A stretch of DNA of 64,000 nt. Origin: Sporosarcina sp. ACRSM (GTDB taxonomy: Bacteria > Bacillota > Bacilli > Bacillales_A > Planococcaceae). The DNA lies in contig NZ_JAKRNU010000002.1 of assembly GCF_022346545.1 (NCBI RefSeq), forward strand, positions 248,001 to 312,000. The letters are read 5' to 3'. Made by a program: the position numbers and the translations under genes. The notes beneath the pieces are model-generated. The model saw only the letters and a program-made list of their open reading frames with translations. It was not told the DNA's origin and did no database searches. Below, piece by piece: positions 8,741 to 17,255 of this stretch (the stretch's first letter is position 1; each line of letters opens with the position of its first letter).

Positions 8741-8905
8741 CAGTTACTATTGAATCGATGTGCTGACGGTTTAGTGATAAAGGACTTGGAAGATCATTTT
8801 TCCAGACAAGTTGGGATTTTGTATTCGGCAAAACATTTGCAAACACCTTCCGTTCATAAGATGATGCATTTTATCAAGGAATGGAACGAGAAAAATAATG
8901 TTTGA
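8741..8905 (+). pseudogene. C-terminal remnant of a LysR-type regulator
   Basis: Reading from 8741, the frame gives LLLNRCADGLVIKDLEDHF, then RQVGILYSAKHLQTPSVHKM and FIKEWNE before TGA at 8903-8905. This is the usual ending of the LysR effector-binding domain. There is no start, no ribosome binding site and no DNA-binding domain; a stop lies just upstream in frame. It is a decayed fragment, joined at about 8740 to the small membrane remnant. Confidence 0.5.
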
Positions 8906-8924
8906 TCATAATAGCTTATAGCGC

Positions 8925-8971
8925 AAAAAAAACTGAGCCTGCTTTTGACAAAACTGTTCAAAAGCAGGCTC
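8925..8971 (-). terminator. Terminator of the DUF4256 gene
   Basis: GAGCCTGCTTTTGA pairs perfectly with TCAAAAGCAGGCTC around a 9-base loop. On the minus strand the stem is followed by eight T. Confidence 0.9.
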
Positions 8972-8985
8972 TATAATAATTGGCT

Positions 8986-9567
8986 TCAAACCCTTAGCGA
9001 GCCGCGGAAACCTCTGGCAGCATAGTAGGAATCCGCACCGTTATGATACAAAAAGACATGATCGTAGCGACGATCGCAAAAAAGAGCCCCTCCGAGTTTT
9101 CGAATAGCGTCAGGGGTTTGCACCCAACTCGATGTTTTCATATCGAAATTCCCAAGCTTTTGCAACGCCCGATATTGTTCTTCTGTTAAAAGTTCAATGC
9201 CCATAGCAGTCGCCATATCCATCACACTATTTTCCGGTTTATGTTTTTTCCTTGACTCCAGCGCTTCGCGGTCATAGCAAACACTTCTGCGTCCTTTAGG
9301 ACTTTCCGCTGAACAATCATAAAAAATATACTCGTCCTTCTCTTCATCGTAATCAACAACATCCGGTTCACCGTCAGTAGTTTCCATTTCATTAAGCGAC
9401 CATAGTTTTTCGGGATTTGCTTCCAACTTCGCTTGAATTTGAGTCCATTCAAGCCCTTCATGTCGGTTCATATATTTCTCAAAACGAGCTTTCAATACGC
9501 TAAGTAATTCTTCTCGTTGCTCAAGTGGCAACTCCTTGTTAGTACTGATTTCATTTTCCTTTGTCAT
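8986..9567 (-). CDS. DUF4256 family protein
   Basis: A 193-residue soluble protein matching the DUF4256 family in full length, with conserved blocks WSLNEMETTDGEPDV, FYDCSAESPKGRRS and the ending YYAARGFRGSLRV. The function is unknown. ATG 9567 has GGAGG 8 bases upstream, and that site lies inside the first codons of the alternative start at 9582, so the shorter form is preferred. It is followed by a strong terminator and preceded by a VOC-family gene read in the same direction 42 bases away, so the two may be cotranscribed. Confidence 0.85.
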   Translation of the reverse strand: MTKENEISTNKELPLEQREELLSVLKARFEKYMNRHEGLEWTQIQAKLEANPEKLWSLNEMETTDGEPDVVDYDEEKDEYIFYDCSAESPKGRRSVCYDREALESRKKHKPENSVMDMATAMGIELLTEEQYRALQKLGNFDMKTSSWVQTPDAIRKLGGALFCDRRYDHVFLYHNGADSYYAARGFRGSLRV

Positions 9568-9609
9568 ATTCGTTTCCTCCATATTTCATTTACCTTCTAT
9601 CATCATCCA

Positions 9610-10008
9610 TTAGTTTGGCAAATCGAGTTGCCAAGACACGCCAAACCGATCGTTTATCCAGCCGAATTTTTTGCTGAAACCATAATCCCCTAACGGCATA
9701 AGTTCTGCTCCGTCAGTTTTCAGCTTCTCATACAGATTGTCAATTTCCTCTTCAGAATCACAAGTGATAAAAAGGGAGAATGATGGGGTAAACGTAAACT
9801 CATGTTTAATAACACTGTCAATGCACATAAATTCCTGTCCCTTCAAGGAGAATGTTGCATGCATCACGGTTCCTTCTTTACCACCATCATTCGAACCATA
9901 GCGATTAATGCTCTTAATTTCTGAGTCCTCAATTAGGGACGTGTAATAATTCATCGCTTCTTCTGCCTTGCCGTCTTGAAACATTAAAAACGGGGTAACC
10001 TTTTTCAT
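9610..10008 (-). CDS. VOC-fold (PhnB-like) protein
   Basis: A 132-residue protein of the glyoxalase/PhnB-like vicinal-oxygen-chelate superfamily: VTPFLMFQDGKAEEAMNYYTS at the start, FMCIDS in the middle and the typical FGWINDRFGVSWQLDLP ending. Such proteins are often labelled 3-demethylubiquinone methyltransferase-like, but the reaction is unknown. ATG 10008 has AAGGAG upstream; a TTG three codons earlier sits too close to it. Confidence 0.85.
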   Translation of the reverse strand: MKKVTPFLMFQDGKAEEAMNYYTSLIEDSEIKSINRYGSNDGGKEGTVMHATFSLKGQEFMCIDSVIKHEFTFTPSFSLFITCDSEEEIDNLYEKLKTDGAELMPLGDYGFSKKFGWINDRFGVSWQLDLPN

Positions 10009-10268
10009 TATTTCCAACTCCTTCCAGTCAATTGTTTCAAGCTTGCCTCCAAAAGGAGAAATGGGGATCCCCTCCGGTTATTATACGATAACAGTAGCCA
10101 TTTAGCGATGAAAGCACGGCTGCCCTCACCCCTTCTGAAACGTCGAATAAGCCTTATGCAAGAGTTTTTCCAATTGAACAACGTTCGATAACGATTTACA
10201 TGATAATTTAATGTCATCGTTTTAAAACCGTTTAGTTCTAAGTTTTTGATATACCACTTCTACAATTA

Positions 10269-10277
10269 TGTTATAAT
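10269..10277 (+). promoter_or_regulatory. Extended -10 promoter of the LysE gene
   Basis: TGTTATAAT (TG-n-TATAAT) is a consensus extended -10 element, 30 bases before the GTG start. No good -35 box stands at 17 bases, as is common for extended -10 promoters. Confidence 0.6.
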
Positions 10278-10306
10278 GAGTTTTCAAAAAAGTGGGGGGA
10301 TTTAAT

Positions 10307-10930
10307 GTGGAACTGCTAACTGTTATCTCTTTTTTGGGCGCGGCAATCGTTCTTACCCTTGTGCCAGGACCCGATAACTTGTTTACCTTAGCACAAAGTA
10401 TAGCAAAAGGGAAAAATGCAGGGATTTTTACGACTCTTGGGCTATGTACAGGATTACTCGTTCACATTGCAGCTGCGACCATCGGCATTTCAGCAATTAT
10501 TTATCAATCAAGCCTAGCATTTACAATCGTCAAATATGCAGGGGCCGCATACTTGTTGTTCTTGGCTTATAAGTCGTTTAGAGAAAAAACATCGGCTTTT
10601 GACCTGGATAACGCGGATTCTTTAGACTACAAATCCTTATACAAAAAAGGAATTATCATGAATCTGTTAAATCCAAAAGTTTCCTTGTTTTTCCTGGCTT
10701 TCTTCCCTCAGTTTATTAATTTTGAAAATGGTAATGTCTCCATTCAAATGCTTGTCTATGGATTCCTATTTCTGATCCAAACTTTAGTTATTTTCACTTT
10801 AATCAGTATATTCGCTGGGAAAGTTGGTTATTTCCTGCGTAAAAATACATCCTTATCTAAAAAGATTAACATGGTGCAAGGGACTCTGTTCACGGTTATA
10901 GGTCTAAAAATCGCTTTCAGCCAAAAATAA
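10307..10930 (+). CDS. LysE-family amino acid exporter
   Basis: A 207-residue inner-membrane protein with about six segments. The signature LVPGPDNLFTLAQSIAKG sits near the N-terminus and MNLLNPKVSLFFLAFFPQFI in the middle, both diagnostic of LysE/RhtB exporters of amino acids or derivatives. The start is GTG 10307, preceded by GGGGGGA; the overlapping ATG is out of frame. It is monocistronic, with its own promoter and terminator. The substrate is unknown. Confidence 0.9.
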   Translation: MELLTVISFLGAAIVLTLVPGPDNLFTLAQSIAKGKNAGIFTTLGLCTGLLVHIAAATIGISAIIYQSSLAFTIVKYAGAAYLLFLAYKSFREKTSAFDLDNADSLDYKSLYKKGIIMNLLNPKVSLFFLAFFPQFINFENGNVSIQMLVYGFLFLIQTLVIFTLISIFAGKVGYFLRKNTSLSKKINMVQGTLFTVIGLKIAFSQK

Positions 10931-10944
10931 GAATCTTTTCATTC

Positions 10945-10973
10945 AAAGAGTAGTCTTTGACTACTCTTTATTT
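10945..10973 (+). terminator. Terminator after the LysE gene
   Basis: A perfect 11-bp stem AAAGAGTAGTC/GACTACTCTTT with a TTT loop, followed by a T-rich stretch. Confidence 0.85.
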
Positions 10974-11261
10974 GCAAACACTTCAGATGTTTTTCCTTCT
11001 AACTGCGCATCATCCATAGGAAAGTCTGAGAATTTCATCTGTATAAGATGAAATGTACTCACGCCCTTATATGCAGTAGCTTCCCTAAACCAGACAATTC
11101 AGCAACCAGATGAGCAAATTACTCTTTTGCCCTCCGATGAAAAAAAAACATTCCTGCGCATGGTACGATTCGGACACAATTCAAAGCAGTTCCTTAATTG
11201 TGTAATGCACAAGTATTCTCCACGAGTAAAATCCACGCAGCGCTGTTAGATACGCCTCATT
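10974..11261. other. Intergenic stretch without a gene
   Basis: No frame here has a ribosome binding site and family resemblance. The only structure seen is a perfect 9-bp inverted repeat, ATTTCATCT/AGATGAAAT, with a GTATA loop at 11032-11054. Confidence 0.5.
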
Positions 11262-11426
11262 TCATGTCAGCCAAAATGTTGCAAGCAAGCCTACTATCCC
11301 GATGCCACTTAATTGTGCAAAATGATTTTTTATTTTGCAATGCTCTTCTTCTTTCAATCCAATTGATATCATTCCAAAAACAACGATTAACAAAATCAAA
11401 AACATTTGGTAAGCTGCCACCAACAT
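11262..11426 (-). CDS. Small two-segment membrane protein (54 residues)
   Basis: Reads MLVAAYQMFLILLIVVFGM... with a hydrophobic N-terminal helix, a charged loop (KEEEHCKIKNH) and a second helix ending GIVGLLATFWLT. ATG 11426 is preceded by GGAGGAG at ideal distance, which is the main argument that it is real; the longer frame upstream has no site. No family was recognised. It stands alone in about 870 bases otherwise free of genes. Confidence 0.5.
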   Translation of the reverse strand: MLVAAYQMFLILLIVVFGMISIGLKEEEHCKIKNHFAQLSGIGIVGLLATFWLT

Positions 11427-11802
11427 TCCTCTCCTCCATTCCAAATGAAGTGTTCGCAAAATCCTCTTCAAATCGTTTAAAAAAATACCGATGCGACAAT
11501 CCTTTATAAAAGTTCCCTTCGATTTTCCCTATTCATTATCTGATTATTTCGTCGCCGGACGCTAAATTCCTCTATTTCTCAATAACTTTATGATACAGTG
11601 CCGCCATTCCAGTTCACTTTTTCAAGAAATCATTGACCTCATCATAAAATATGCAAAAACCCTTGAAAGGCTTGGCCTATCAAAGGTTCATGCGGTGATC
11701 AGAAAAAAGGTTTCTCCATTGTCGTTTCACTTCTTTTTTACAGAATAGCGAATCCATAATGTATCGTGTTCATTGATTGACAAAAACAGCGTAAAAAGAA
11801 AG
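11427..11802. other. Intergenic stretch, nothing recognised
   Basis: No supported gene or clear terminator. It separates the small membrane gene from the flavin reductase gene. Confidence 0.4.
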
Positions 11803-12348
11803 CTACAAAGAATTCAGTGTTTCACGTAATTGTTCAGCCGCATAAAAAGCCTTTTTGTCTTGATATATATCCCCTGGTCTATTCCCTTCTCCGATAATAT
11901 AGCCTTCAAAAGGGAGACCGACAAAGTCAAAGATGTAATTGAATTGCTGAATGAGCGGCAATCCTTTTAGATAAGGGGAATCTCCTCCTACAGCAACTAC
12001 ATAGGCTTTTTTCTCAGACATTCTTTTTCGGAAGTCTTTGTATTGAGGCTCTCTCATCGTTTGGGACCATCGATCAATAAAGTTCTTCATTGTACCTGAC
12101 ATGCTGTACCAATAAACCGGTGTAGAAAACAGGAGGATATCATGTTGCATTACTCGAGAGATGAGGGTGTCATAATCATCACCGACGTCTTGAAAACCGG
12201 CTTCATCGTGGCGCATATCTTCGATCGGTTTAATATGGAATTCGTTTAGATGAATTGAATCTACATCTAGATTCTTAATGGCATGTTTTGTTAACGTCTC
12301 TGTATTCCCGTTTGGACGGGTACCTCCATAAATAACTGCAATACTCAT
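11803..12348 (-). CDS. Flavodoxin-fold NAD(P)H-dependent oxidoreductase
   Basis: A 181-residue FMN-binding reductase: phosphate-binding loop GGTRPNGNTETL at the N-terminus, FSTPVYWYSMSGTMKNFIDR in the middle and VAVGGDSP later, the pattern of NADPH-dependent FMN/quinone or nitro reductases. ATG has AAAGGAG upstream. It is divergent from a LysR-type regulator 119 bases away, the usual arrangement of a regulator and its target; regulation by it is inferred. Confidence 0.88.
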   Translation of the reverse strand: MSIAVIYGGTRPNGNTETLTKHAIKNLDVDSIHLNEFHIKPIEDMRHDEAGFQDVGDDYDTLISRVMQHDILLFSTPVYWYSMSGTMKNFIDRWSQTMREPQYKDFRKRMSEKKAYVVAVGGDSPYLKGLPLIQQFNYIFDFVGLPFEGYIIGEGNRPGDIYQDKKAFYAAEQLRETLNSL

Positions 12349-12386
12349 AATCTTCCACTCCTTTTTTGATTGTTTACAATTAATAG

Positions 12387-12397
12387 TGTAGACTACA
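12387..12397. promoter_or_regulatory. Candidate LysR box
   Basis: The perfect inverted repeat TGTAG-A-CTACA lies in the centre of the divergent reductase/LysR region. LysR regulators bind dyads of this kind containing T-N11-A. Confidence 0.4.
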
Positions 12398-12467
12398 TAT
12401 ACAAAGCAGTAAAACTGATTATTCCGTTTGATTCAATCGATATTTCCGATTAAGGAGAGAAGCGAAT

Positions 12468-13367
12468 ATGGATAATAAACAACTAATCACTTTCAAAACG
12501 GCCGCTGAAACGCTTAACTTCACCAAAACAGCCAGCATATTGAACTTTGCTCAATCCAGTGTGACAGCTCAAATAAAAGCATTGGAAGAAGAGCTCGAAA
12601 AACCGTTATTTGAACGTTTAGGTAAACGCCTAACACTGACAGAGGCAGGAAAAGAGTTTAAACTATATGCAGAAAAAATCATTAAACTCAATGAAGAAGC
12701 AAAAATGGCCATCAGTGGAAATAAAGAACCCTTTGGAACACTTGTCATTGGCGCACAAGAGAGTCAATGTACGTATAGGCTCCCCACCATATTAAAAGAA
12801 TTTAAAGATCAATACCCGAACGTAAAACTATTGTTTAAACCCGCCCATTCTGATGAGTTAGCTAGAAAGGAACTGATGAATGGTACGCTTGATATTGCCT
12901 TCATTATGGATATAACAAAATCTGAAGAGGCTTTGACAATCAAACCGTTAATACAAGAAGATATTAAGTTGGTGGCTGCTTCAAACCATCCATTAGCTTC
13001 GAAATCAGAGGTGCATCTGAAAGATATTGAGCATGAAACACTGCTATTAACCGAAACGGGTTGCTCCTACCGCACACTCCTCGAAAATTCTTGTCATGCA
13101 GCAAAGGTTTACCCGGTCAATAAGTTTGAATTTGGCAGTATCGAAGCGATCAAGCAATGTGTAATTTCGGGATTAGGAATTGCGGCATTGCCGACAATGG
13201 TTGTCAAACAAGATATAAAAACGGGAGCTATGGCGGAATTAAATTGGAAGAGTGATATTCCCCCTATTTTCACACATATTGCTTGGCATAAGGATAAATG
13301 GATGACTCCGCCTTTGGAAGATTTTATCGAACTGACTCAAAGAAGTTTCCATAATAAAAATGCCTAA
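12468..13367 (+). CDS. LysR-family transcriptional regulator
   Basis: 299 residues: winged HTH (FKTAAETLNFTKTASILNFA, then QSSVTAQIKALEEELEKPLF) followed by a two-lobed effector-binding domain (PTILKEFKDQYPNVKL; GLGIAALPTMVV). AAGGAGAG precedes ATG 12468. It probably controls the divergent flavodoxin-fold reductase and itself. The effector is unknown. A bidirectional terminator follows. Confidence 0.92.
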   Translation: MDNKQLITFKTAAETLNFTKTASILNFAQSSVTAQIKALEEELEKPLFERLGKRLTLTEAGKEFKLYAEKIIKLNEEAKMAISGNKEPFGTLVIGAQESQCTYRLPTILKEFKDQYPNVKLLFKPAHSDELARKELMNGTLDIAFIMDITKSEEALTIKPLIQEDIKLVAASNHPLASKSEVHLKDIEHETLLLTETGCSYRTLLENSCHAAKVYPVNKFEFGSIEAIKQCVISGLGIAALPTMVVKQDIKTGAMAELNWKSDIPPIFTHIAWHKDKWMTPPLEDFIELTQRSFHNKNA

Positions 13368-13400
13368 CAATAACCCCGTATCTTCGTATTTCTGCATATC

Positions 13401-13445
13401 AAAACGAGAAATCAGCCATCTATATGAAATGGCTGATTTCGTTTG
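13401..13445. terminator. Bidirectional terminator between lysR and the anti-sigma gene
   Basis: GAGAAATCAGCCAT pairs with ATGGCTGATTTC around a 9-base loop, with A and T runs outside. It serves both convergent genes. Confidence 0.8.
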
Positions 13446-13447
13446 CA

Positions 13448-15094
13448 TTATTCGTATAAAGGTACTTCCCATCTCTCCTTGACTTCTTCATAACGCGTCA
13501 CGGAGACGAGATGCAAGGTCAGTTCTTCCGGTACTTCTTTCAAGTCATATACTTTGAGATCAACGGAAGTCTTATAACGTCCATTTTTGTCTTTTTCGAA
13601 AAGGATATTCTCGTTTCCATAGGTTGGATAGGAATTCCCTTTGCCATCCGTTAAAATCCAAGTGTCAAGATCAGAAGCGGTTTCTTCCATGCCTCCTTCC
13701 ATTTTAATCGTAAAGACCGATTCTCTCTCAACTGGAATGAGCGCTTTTCGTAACGAATACTCTCCTTGTTTCTTTGCTTTTTTGATTGTGATAAAATTCC
13801 CTTCATATTCAAATGACACGGGATTTCTTTTCAATTCTTTCGGTTTGAAGCTGACAGAGAAATCAGAAGGGACTGTTTTATACACTCCATCCAATACCAA
13901 TGTATTTTTGGGATTCCCTTTTTGCGGGATGAATGTTTGGTTCCATATCACTTGCCCAAGTTGTGTTCCCTCATTACCTGAACCTTGAGTTCGTATTAAA
14001 TCACCTGGCTGTCTTTCCTCATACAATAGGGTTCCATGAATATTCCGGTAAATCGTTTTCTTATCTTCATTTTCGATATGGTACTCTAAAGCCGTTCCGT
14101 ATTTTCGAAGAGCCAGTTCATCTTTAACGCTTTTCCCACCGATTTGCGCTTCCAGCTGTTGAATCTCGTTCCAGACACGCGCTTGCTCTTCTTTTGTAAA
14201 ACCTGTTTCATACGTCAATTCAGTAGTCGAAGGGGCAAATCGGATTTCTTTCATATCGATTGTCACACCGTGATGGCTTGTTGAAGCATCCTCTATTTGA
14301 ACAATCTTTGTTAAATTTTTATGTTTCGTCACATCAATTGGAACCTCTAAAGCCCAGTTCCCTTTTATGCCATTCAATTCGACTAGGTCAAAATTTACTG
14401 TCACCTTTTCCAATGCAGGCTGTTTCCCTATCGGAATTTCAACGATGCCATAGTCGCTATTTTCCTGCCAGCCTGTGCCCATCTGATCGAATCGCTCTCC
14501 ATTTTGATCAATGACTGTAATTTTATTGCCAGAATCAATTAAATTCAGCTGCGTATCTTGAGGCTTACCCTTCTGATTGAGCACTTGAAACGATAATGCC
14601 ACGCGCGAAGAATCGATGACAACATCTTCTACCTTGAAGGTAATGCCATTATCTTGAACTTCCAGATTGACACGTTCCGCTAAACCGGCCTCCGTTGCCA
14701 TTCGTAACCCATCATCGACAATCGCGGCATTGGAATCTGCTTGTTCTGGTGAAAACATGCCTCCGATCCACTCGGCAAAACTTGGATTCAGTGTAGCACT
14801 GACCCCAAGCGCCAGTACGACTCCCGCTGCCGATAAGAGAATTCGTTTCCAAGGCTTGCTCTTTTTCCATTGCATCTTCTGTTCATAAGGCTCCAGCTGA
14901 TCCAGAACCATAGCAGTGAAATCATCTGGCAATGTCGGGGTTTGTAAAGTTTCTTTGATAAAATGCTGCTCACTTTCAAAAGCCGCGACAACACGCTGGC
15001 ATTCCGTACAACTTTTCACATGGTTCGCGATATCCTTATAGGCTTGTCGATCATCTACATATTTTGAAAGTTCATCTACAGTCGGACACTTCAT
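13448..15094 (-). CDS. Membrane anti-sigma factor with DUF4179 domain
   Basis: 548 residues. The cytoplasmic N-terminus holds a zinc-finger anti-sigma domain (H33-x3-C-x2-C in HVKSCTEC), followed by one membrane segment (ILLSAAGVVLALGVSATL) and a large extracellular DUF4179 region. It would bind and silence the ECF sigma factor encoded just upstream until a surface signal arrives. ATG 15094 has GGAGGG upstream and overlaps the sigma gene by 23 bases, indicating coupled translation. The signal is unknown. Confidence 0.9.
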   Translation of the reverse strand: MKCPTVDELSKYVDDRQAYKDIANHVKSCTECQRVVAAFESEQHFIKETLQTPTLPDDFTAMVLDQLEPYEQKMQWKKSKPWKRILLSAAGVVLALGVSATLNPSFAEWIGGMFSPEQADSNAAIVDDGLRMATEAGLAERVNLEVQDNGITFKVEDVVIDSSRVALSFQVLNQKGKPQDTQLNLIDSGNKITVIDQNGERFDQMGTGWQENSDYGIVEIPIGKQPALEKVTVNFDLVELNGIKGNWALEVPIDVTKHKNLTKIVQIEDASTSHHGVTIDMKEIRFAPSTTELTYETGFTKEEQARVWNEIQQLEAQIGGKSVKDELALRKYGTALEYHIENEDKKTIYRNIHGTLLYEERQPGDLIRTQGSGNEGTQLGQVIWNQTFIPQKGNPKNTLVLDGVYKTVPSDFSVSFKPKELKRNPVSFEYEGNFITIKKAKKQGEYSLRKALIPVERESVFTIKMEGGMEETASDLDTWILTDGKGNSYPTYGNENILFEKDKNGRYKTSVDLKVYDLKEVPEELTLHLVSVTRYEEVKERWEVPLYE

Positions 15095-15638
15095 GAAAAT
15101 TCCCTCCTTCACGTTTAACAATCTCTCTCAATTTCTTCTTGGCCCGATGGAGTTTATTGCGGACAGTGGCTAGTGAAACATCCACGATATCTCCGATTTC
15201 TTGATAACTGAGTTCATTGACATAACGCAATAAAATGATGACGCGTTCGTCTTCCGGTAGCGTTGCAATCAACCGTTCCAGTCTTCTACTCTCCTCATTT
15301 TTAAAGAAGAGCAGTTCCGGTGTATCTGCGCTGATCATCGTTCCTTCCTCTATTTCAATCTGCTTCATTTTATAGCGCTTCTTACGAAATTCATCCATAC
15401 AATGATTGATGGCCACCCGATACAACCAACTCGAAAATGAGCCTGTCTGATCGTATTTTCCAAGTTGTTCATAGACTTTGATAAAAGCCTCCTGTACTAG
15501 GTCTTGGGCATCATGCGGATTTTTCGTCATACGCAATATCGTTGCATATAATGGATTCTTGTATTTATTAATAATATGTCCATAGCTTTGCTTGTTTCCC
15601 GCTAGCACTTCTTTGATCCACTGCTGTTCGTCTTGCAT
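15072..15638 (-). CDS. ECF-type RNA polymerase sigma factor
   Basis: 188 residues with sigma region 2 (NPHDAQDLVQEAFIKVYEQL and FSSWLYRVAINHCMDEFRKK) and region 4 (LPEDERVIILLRYVNELSYQ, then IGDIVDVSLATVRNKLHRAK). GGAGGAGG precedes the ATG. It is cotranscribed with its DUF4179 anti-sigma factor. A SigW-like promoter upstream suggests autoregulation. Confidence 0.95.
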   Translation of the reverse strand: MQDEQQWIKEVLAGNKQSYGHIINKYKNPLYATILRMTKNPHDAQDLVQEAFIKVYEQLGKYDQTGSFSSWLYRVAINHCMDEFRKKRYKMKQIEIEEGTMISADTPELLFFKNEESRRLERLIATLPEDERVIILLRYVNELSYQEIGDIVDVSLATVRNKLHRAKKKLREIVKREGGNFHEVSDCR

Positions 15639-15696
15639 CGTAAACCTCCTCCCTCAAACGATCATGCGCATGTCTCGTTTAGGTACTTCACCCAGT

Positions 15697-15725
15697 ATAA
15701 CGGGTTGAAGCATCGAATCATTTCA
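15697..15725 (-). promoter_or_regulatory. Candidate ECF-type autoregulatory promoter
   Basis: On the minus strand TGAAAT, 17 bases, then CGTTAT resembles the SigW pattern (TGAAAC-N16/17-CGTA). It lies about 60 bases before the sigma gene start. The match is partial. Confidence 0.4.
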
Positions 15726-15744
15726 CTTTTTAGGAAAATAAATA

Positions 15745-15795
15745 AAAAACATCCCACACAAATGGATACTCCATTGCGTGGGATGTTTCTCTTTT
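15745..15795 (-). terminator. Terminator of the NCS1 permease gene
   Basis: CATCCCACGCAATGGA/TCCATTTGTGTGGGATG stem followed on the minus strand by TTTTTTATTT. It is closely similar to the terminator at 17600. Confidence 0.85.
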
Positions 15796-15806
15796 GCTTT
15801 TCTTTT

Positions 15807-17255
15807 TTAGGCAATCCAATCCTCTTTCGGAATATCATGCGCTTCTTTCTTCATATAGTAACGGCCTTTTGTCGCTATTCCAAGGATAACGGTCAAAATC
15901 GATGCCAGTATTAATGCGAAAAACGCTGCCGTACTTTGCAGAAATGTTCCCATATAACCGAGTGCTGCAATCGTTCCGATCACAGTTGGTACGATTAACG
16001 ATACAACACCGACGGGATTCCATTTATATAAGTTTTCCTGTCTTGATTCATAATAGCGTGGGCTAATTTTCAACCATTTCTTGAGAACCAATGCGTCCGT
16101 CACCAGAACCGCTGCCCAACTCATCAATGCCACACCTTGGAAAGTCATGGCTGTATCAAGATGGTCGACGATACCGCCAAGCATCAAAATCATTGCAATG
16201 ACTCCTGCCACCACTACCCAGAAACGGCGACCTGGCGTAAAGCCGAACATATTTTCAAAAAAGCTTGACAGCGACAGCGAGCTACTGTAAATATTGGTGA
16301 TATTGATGCGGACTTGTGTCAGCACAGTAAACAATACACCACCGAGCCCTAGCAGAACAACAATGTAGACACCCGGGTTTGATTCTCCGAGTGTGACTCC
16401 GAACCAAATACCGAGACCGCCCATTACGCCGAAACAGAAAATCTGCGGAATAAAGCCAATGGCGATAGATCCGATTTTCAAGTCTTTCGGTTTTAGGAAA
16501 CGTGCGTAATCCGAGGCGATCAACGCAGTAAGTCCCATAATGCCGTGCTGCATACCTATACATAATAGCAATGCGGTTCCACCAATTTGAACACCTTCAG
16601 GCATATAGGTCCAAAAACTGCCCTCGTAAAGGGACGGATGGTTAAACGCCATAATAATCGCTACGATTAAGAAGACACCGAAAATCGGCAATGACCATTT
16701 TTGTAGTTTGTCCAATTGTTTAATGCCGAACCAGTTTAATGGGATGACCAATGAACCGAAGACGACAATCAAGAGCCATAGGGGGATGGCGGGGAAAAAT
16801 GCATGGACCGCAGCGACTAAAATCATGCCTTCAAATGCACAATACATGATAAAATTCGATGCGTAGATTAATGAGGTTAACGAGGCCCCGATATAACCGA
16901 ATCCTCCGCGGGATAATAAGTTGACGTTCATGCCAGATTTTGCGGACAAATAAACAATGATGCTTCCCAGGATACCTGCAACGATAATGGCGTAGGTTGC
17001 CGAGATGATGGCGTTGGCCGCACCGAATTGAAGTGCCATGACACTACCCATCTGGAAATAGAAAATCGCGGTTGCGATACCGAATGTGATATTGGTGATA
17101 CTTAACCATCCCATTTTACGTTCTTCACGCGGGACACGGTCAAAGGAATAGTCACCCGTTGTTTCTCCATCTTGGCGTACTTCTTTTTCTCGTGAGTTTT
17201 TTTCTCGTAAGTCTTTTTCTCGTAATTTGTGATCTGCAGTAATTTCAGATCGCAT
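15807..17255 (-). CDS. NCS1-family purine/cytosine-type permease
   Basis: 482 residues, about 12 membrane segments, with family blocks GDYSFDRVPREERKMGW, GGFGYIGASLTS and SDYARFL. NCS1 carriers import nucleobases, hydantoins or related compounds with a cation. The N-terminus carries an unusual charged repeat (LREKDLREKNSREKEVRQ). ATG 17255 follows AAAGGA. It stands alone between two terminators. The substrate cannot be assigned. Confidence 0.88.
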   Translation of the reverse strand: MRSEITADHKLREKDLREKNSREKEVRQDGETTGDYSFDRVPREERKMGWLSITNITFGIATAIFYFQMGSVMALQFGAANAIISATYAIIVAGILGSIIVYLSAKSGMNVNLLSRGGFGYIGASLTSLIYASNFIMYCAFEGMILVAAVHAFFPAIPLWLLIVVFGSLVIPLNWFGIKQLDKLQKWSLPIFGVFLIVAIIMAFNHPSLYEGSFWTYMPEGVQIGGTALLLCIGMQHGIMGLTALIASDYARFLKPKDLKIGSIAIGFIPQIFCFGVMGGLGIWFGVTLGESNPGVYIVVLLGLGGVLFTVLTQVRINITNIYSSSLSLSSFFENMFGFTPGRRFWVVVAGVIAMILMLGGIVDHLDTAMTFQGVALMSWAAVLVTDALVLKKWLKISPRYYESRQENLYKWNPVGVVSLIVPTVIGTIAALGYMGTFLQSTAAFFALILASILTVILGIATKGRYYMKKEAHDIPKEDWIA

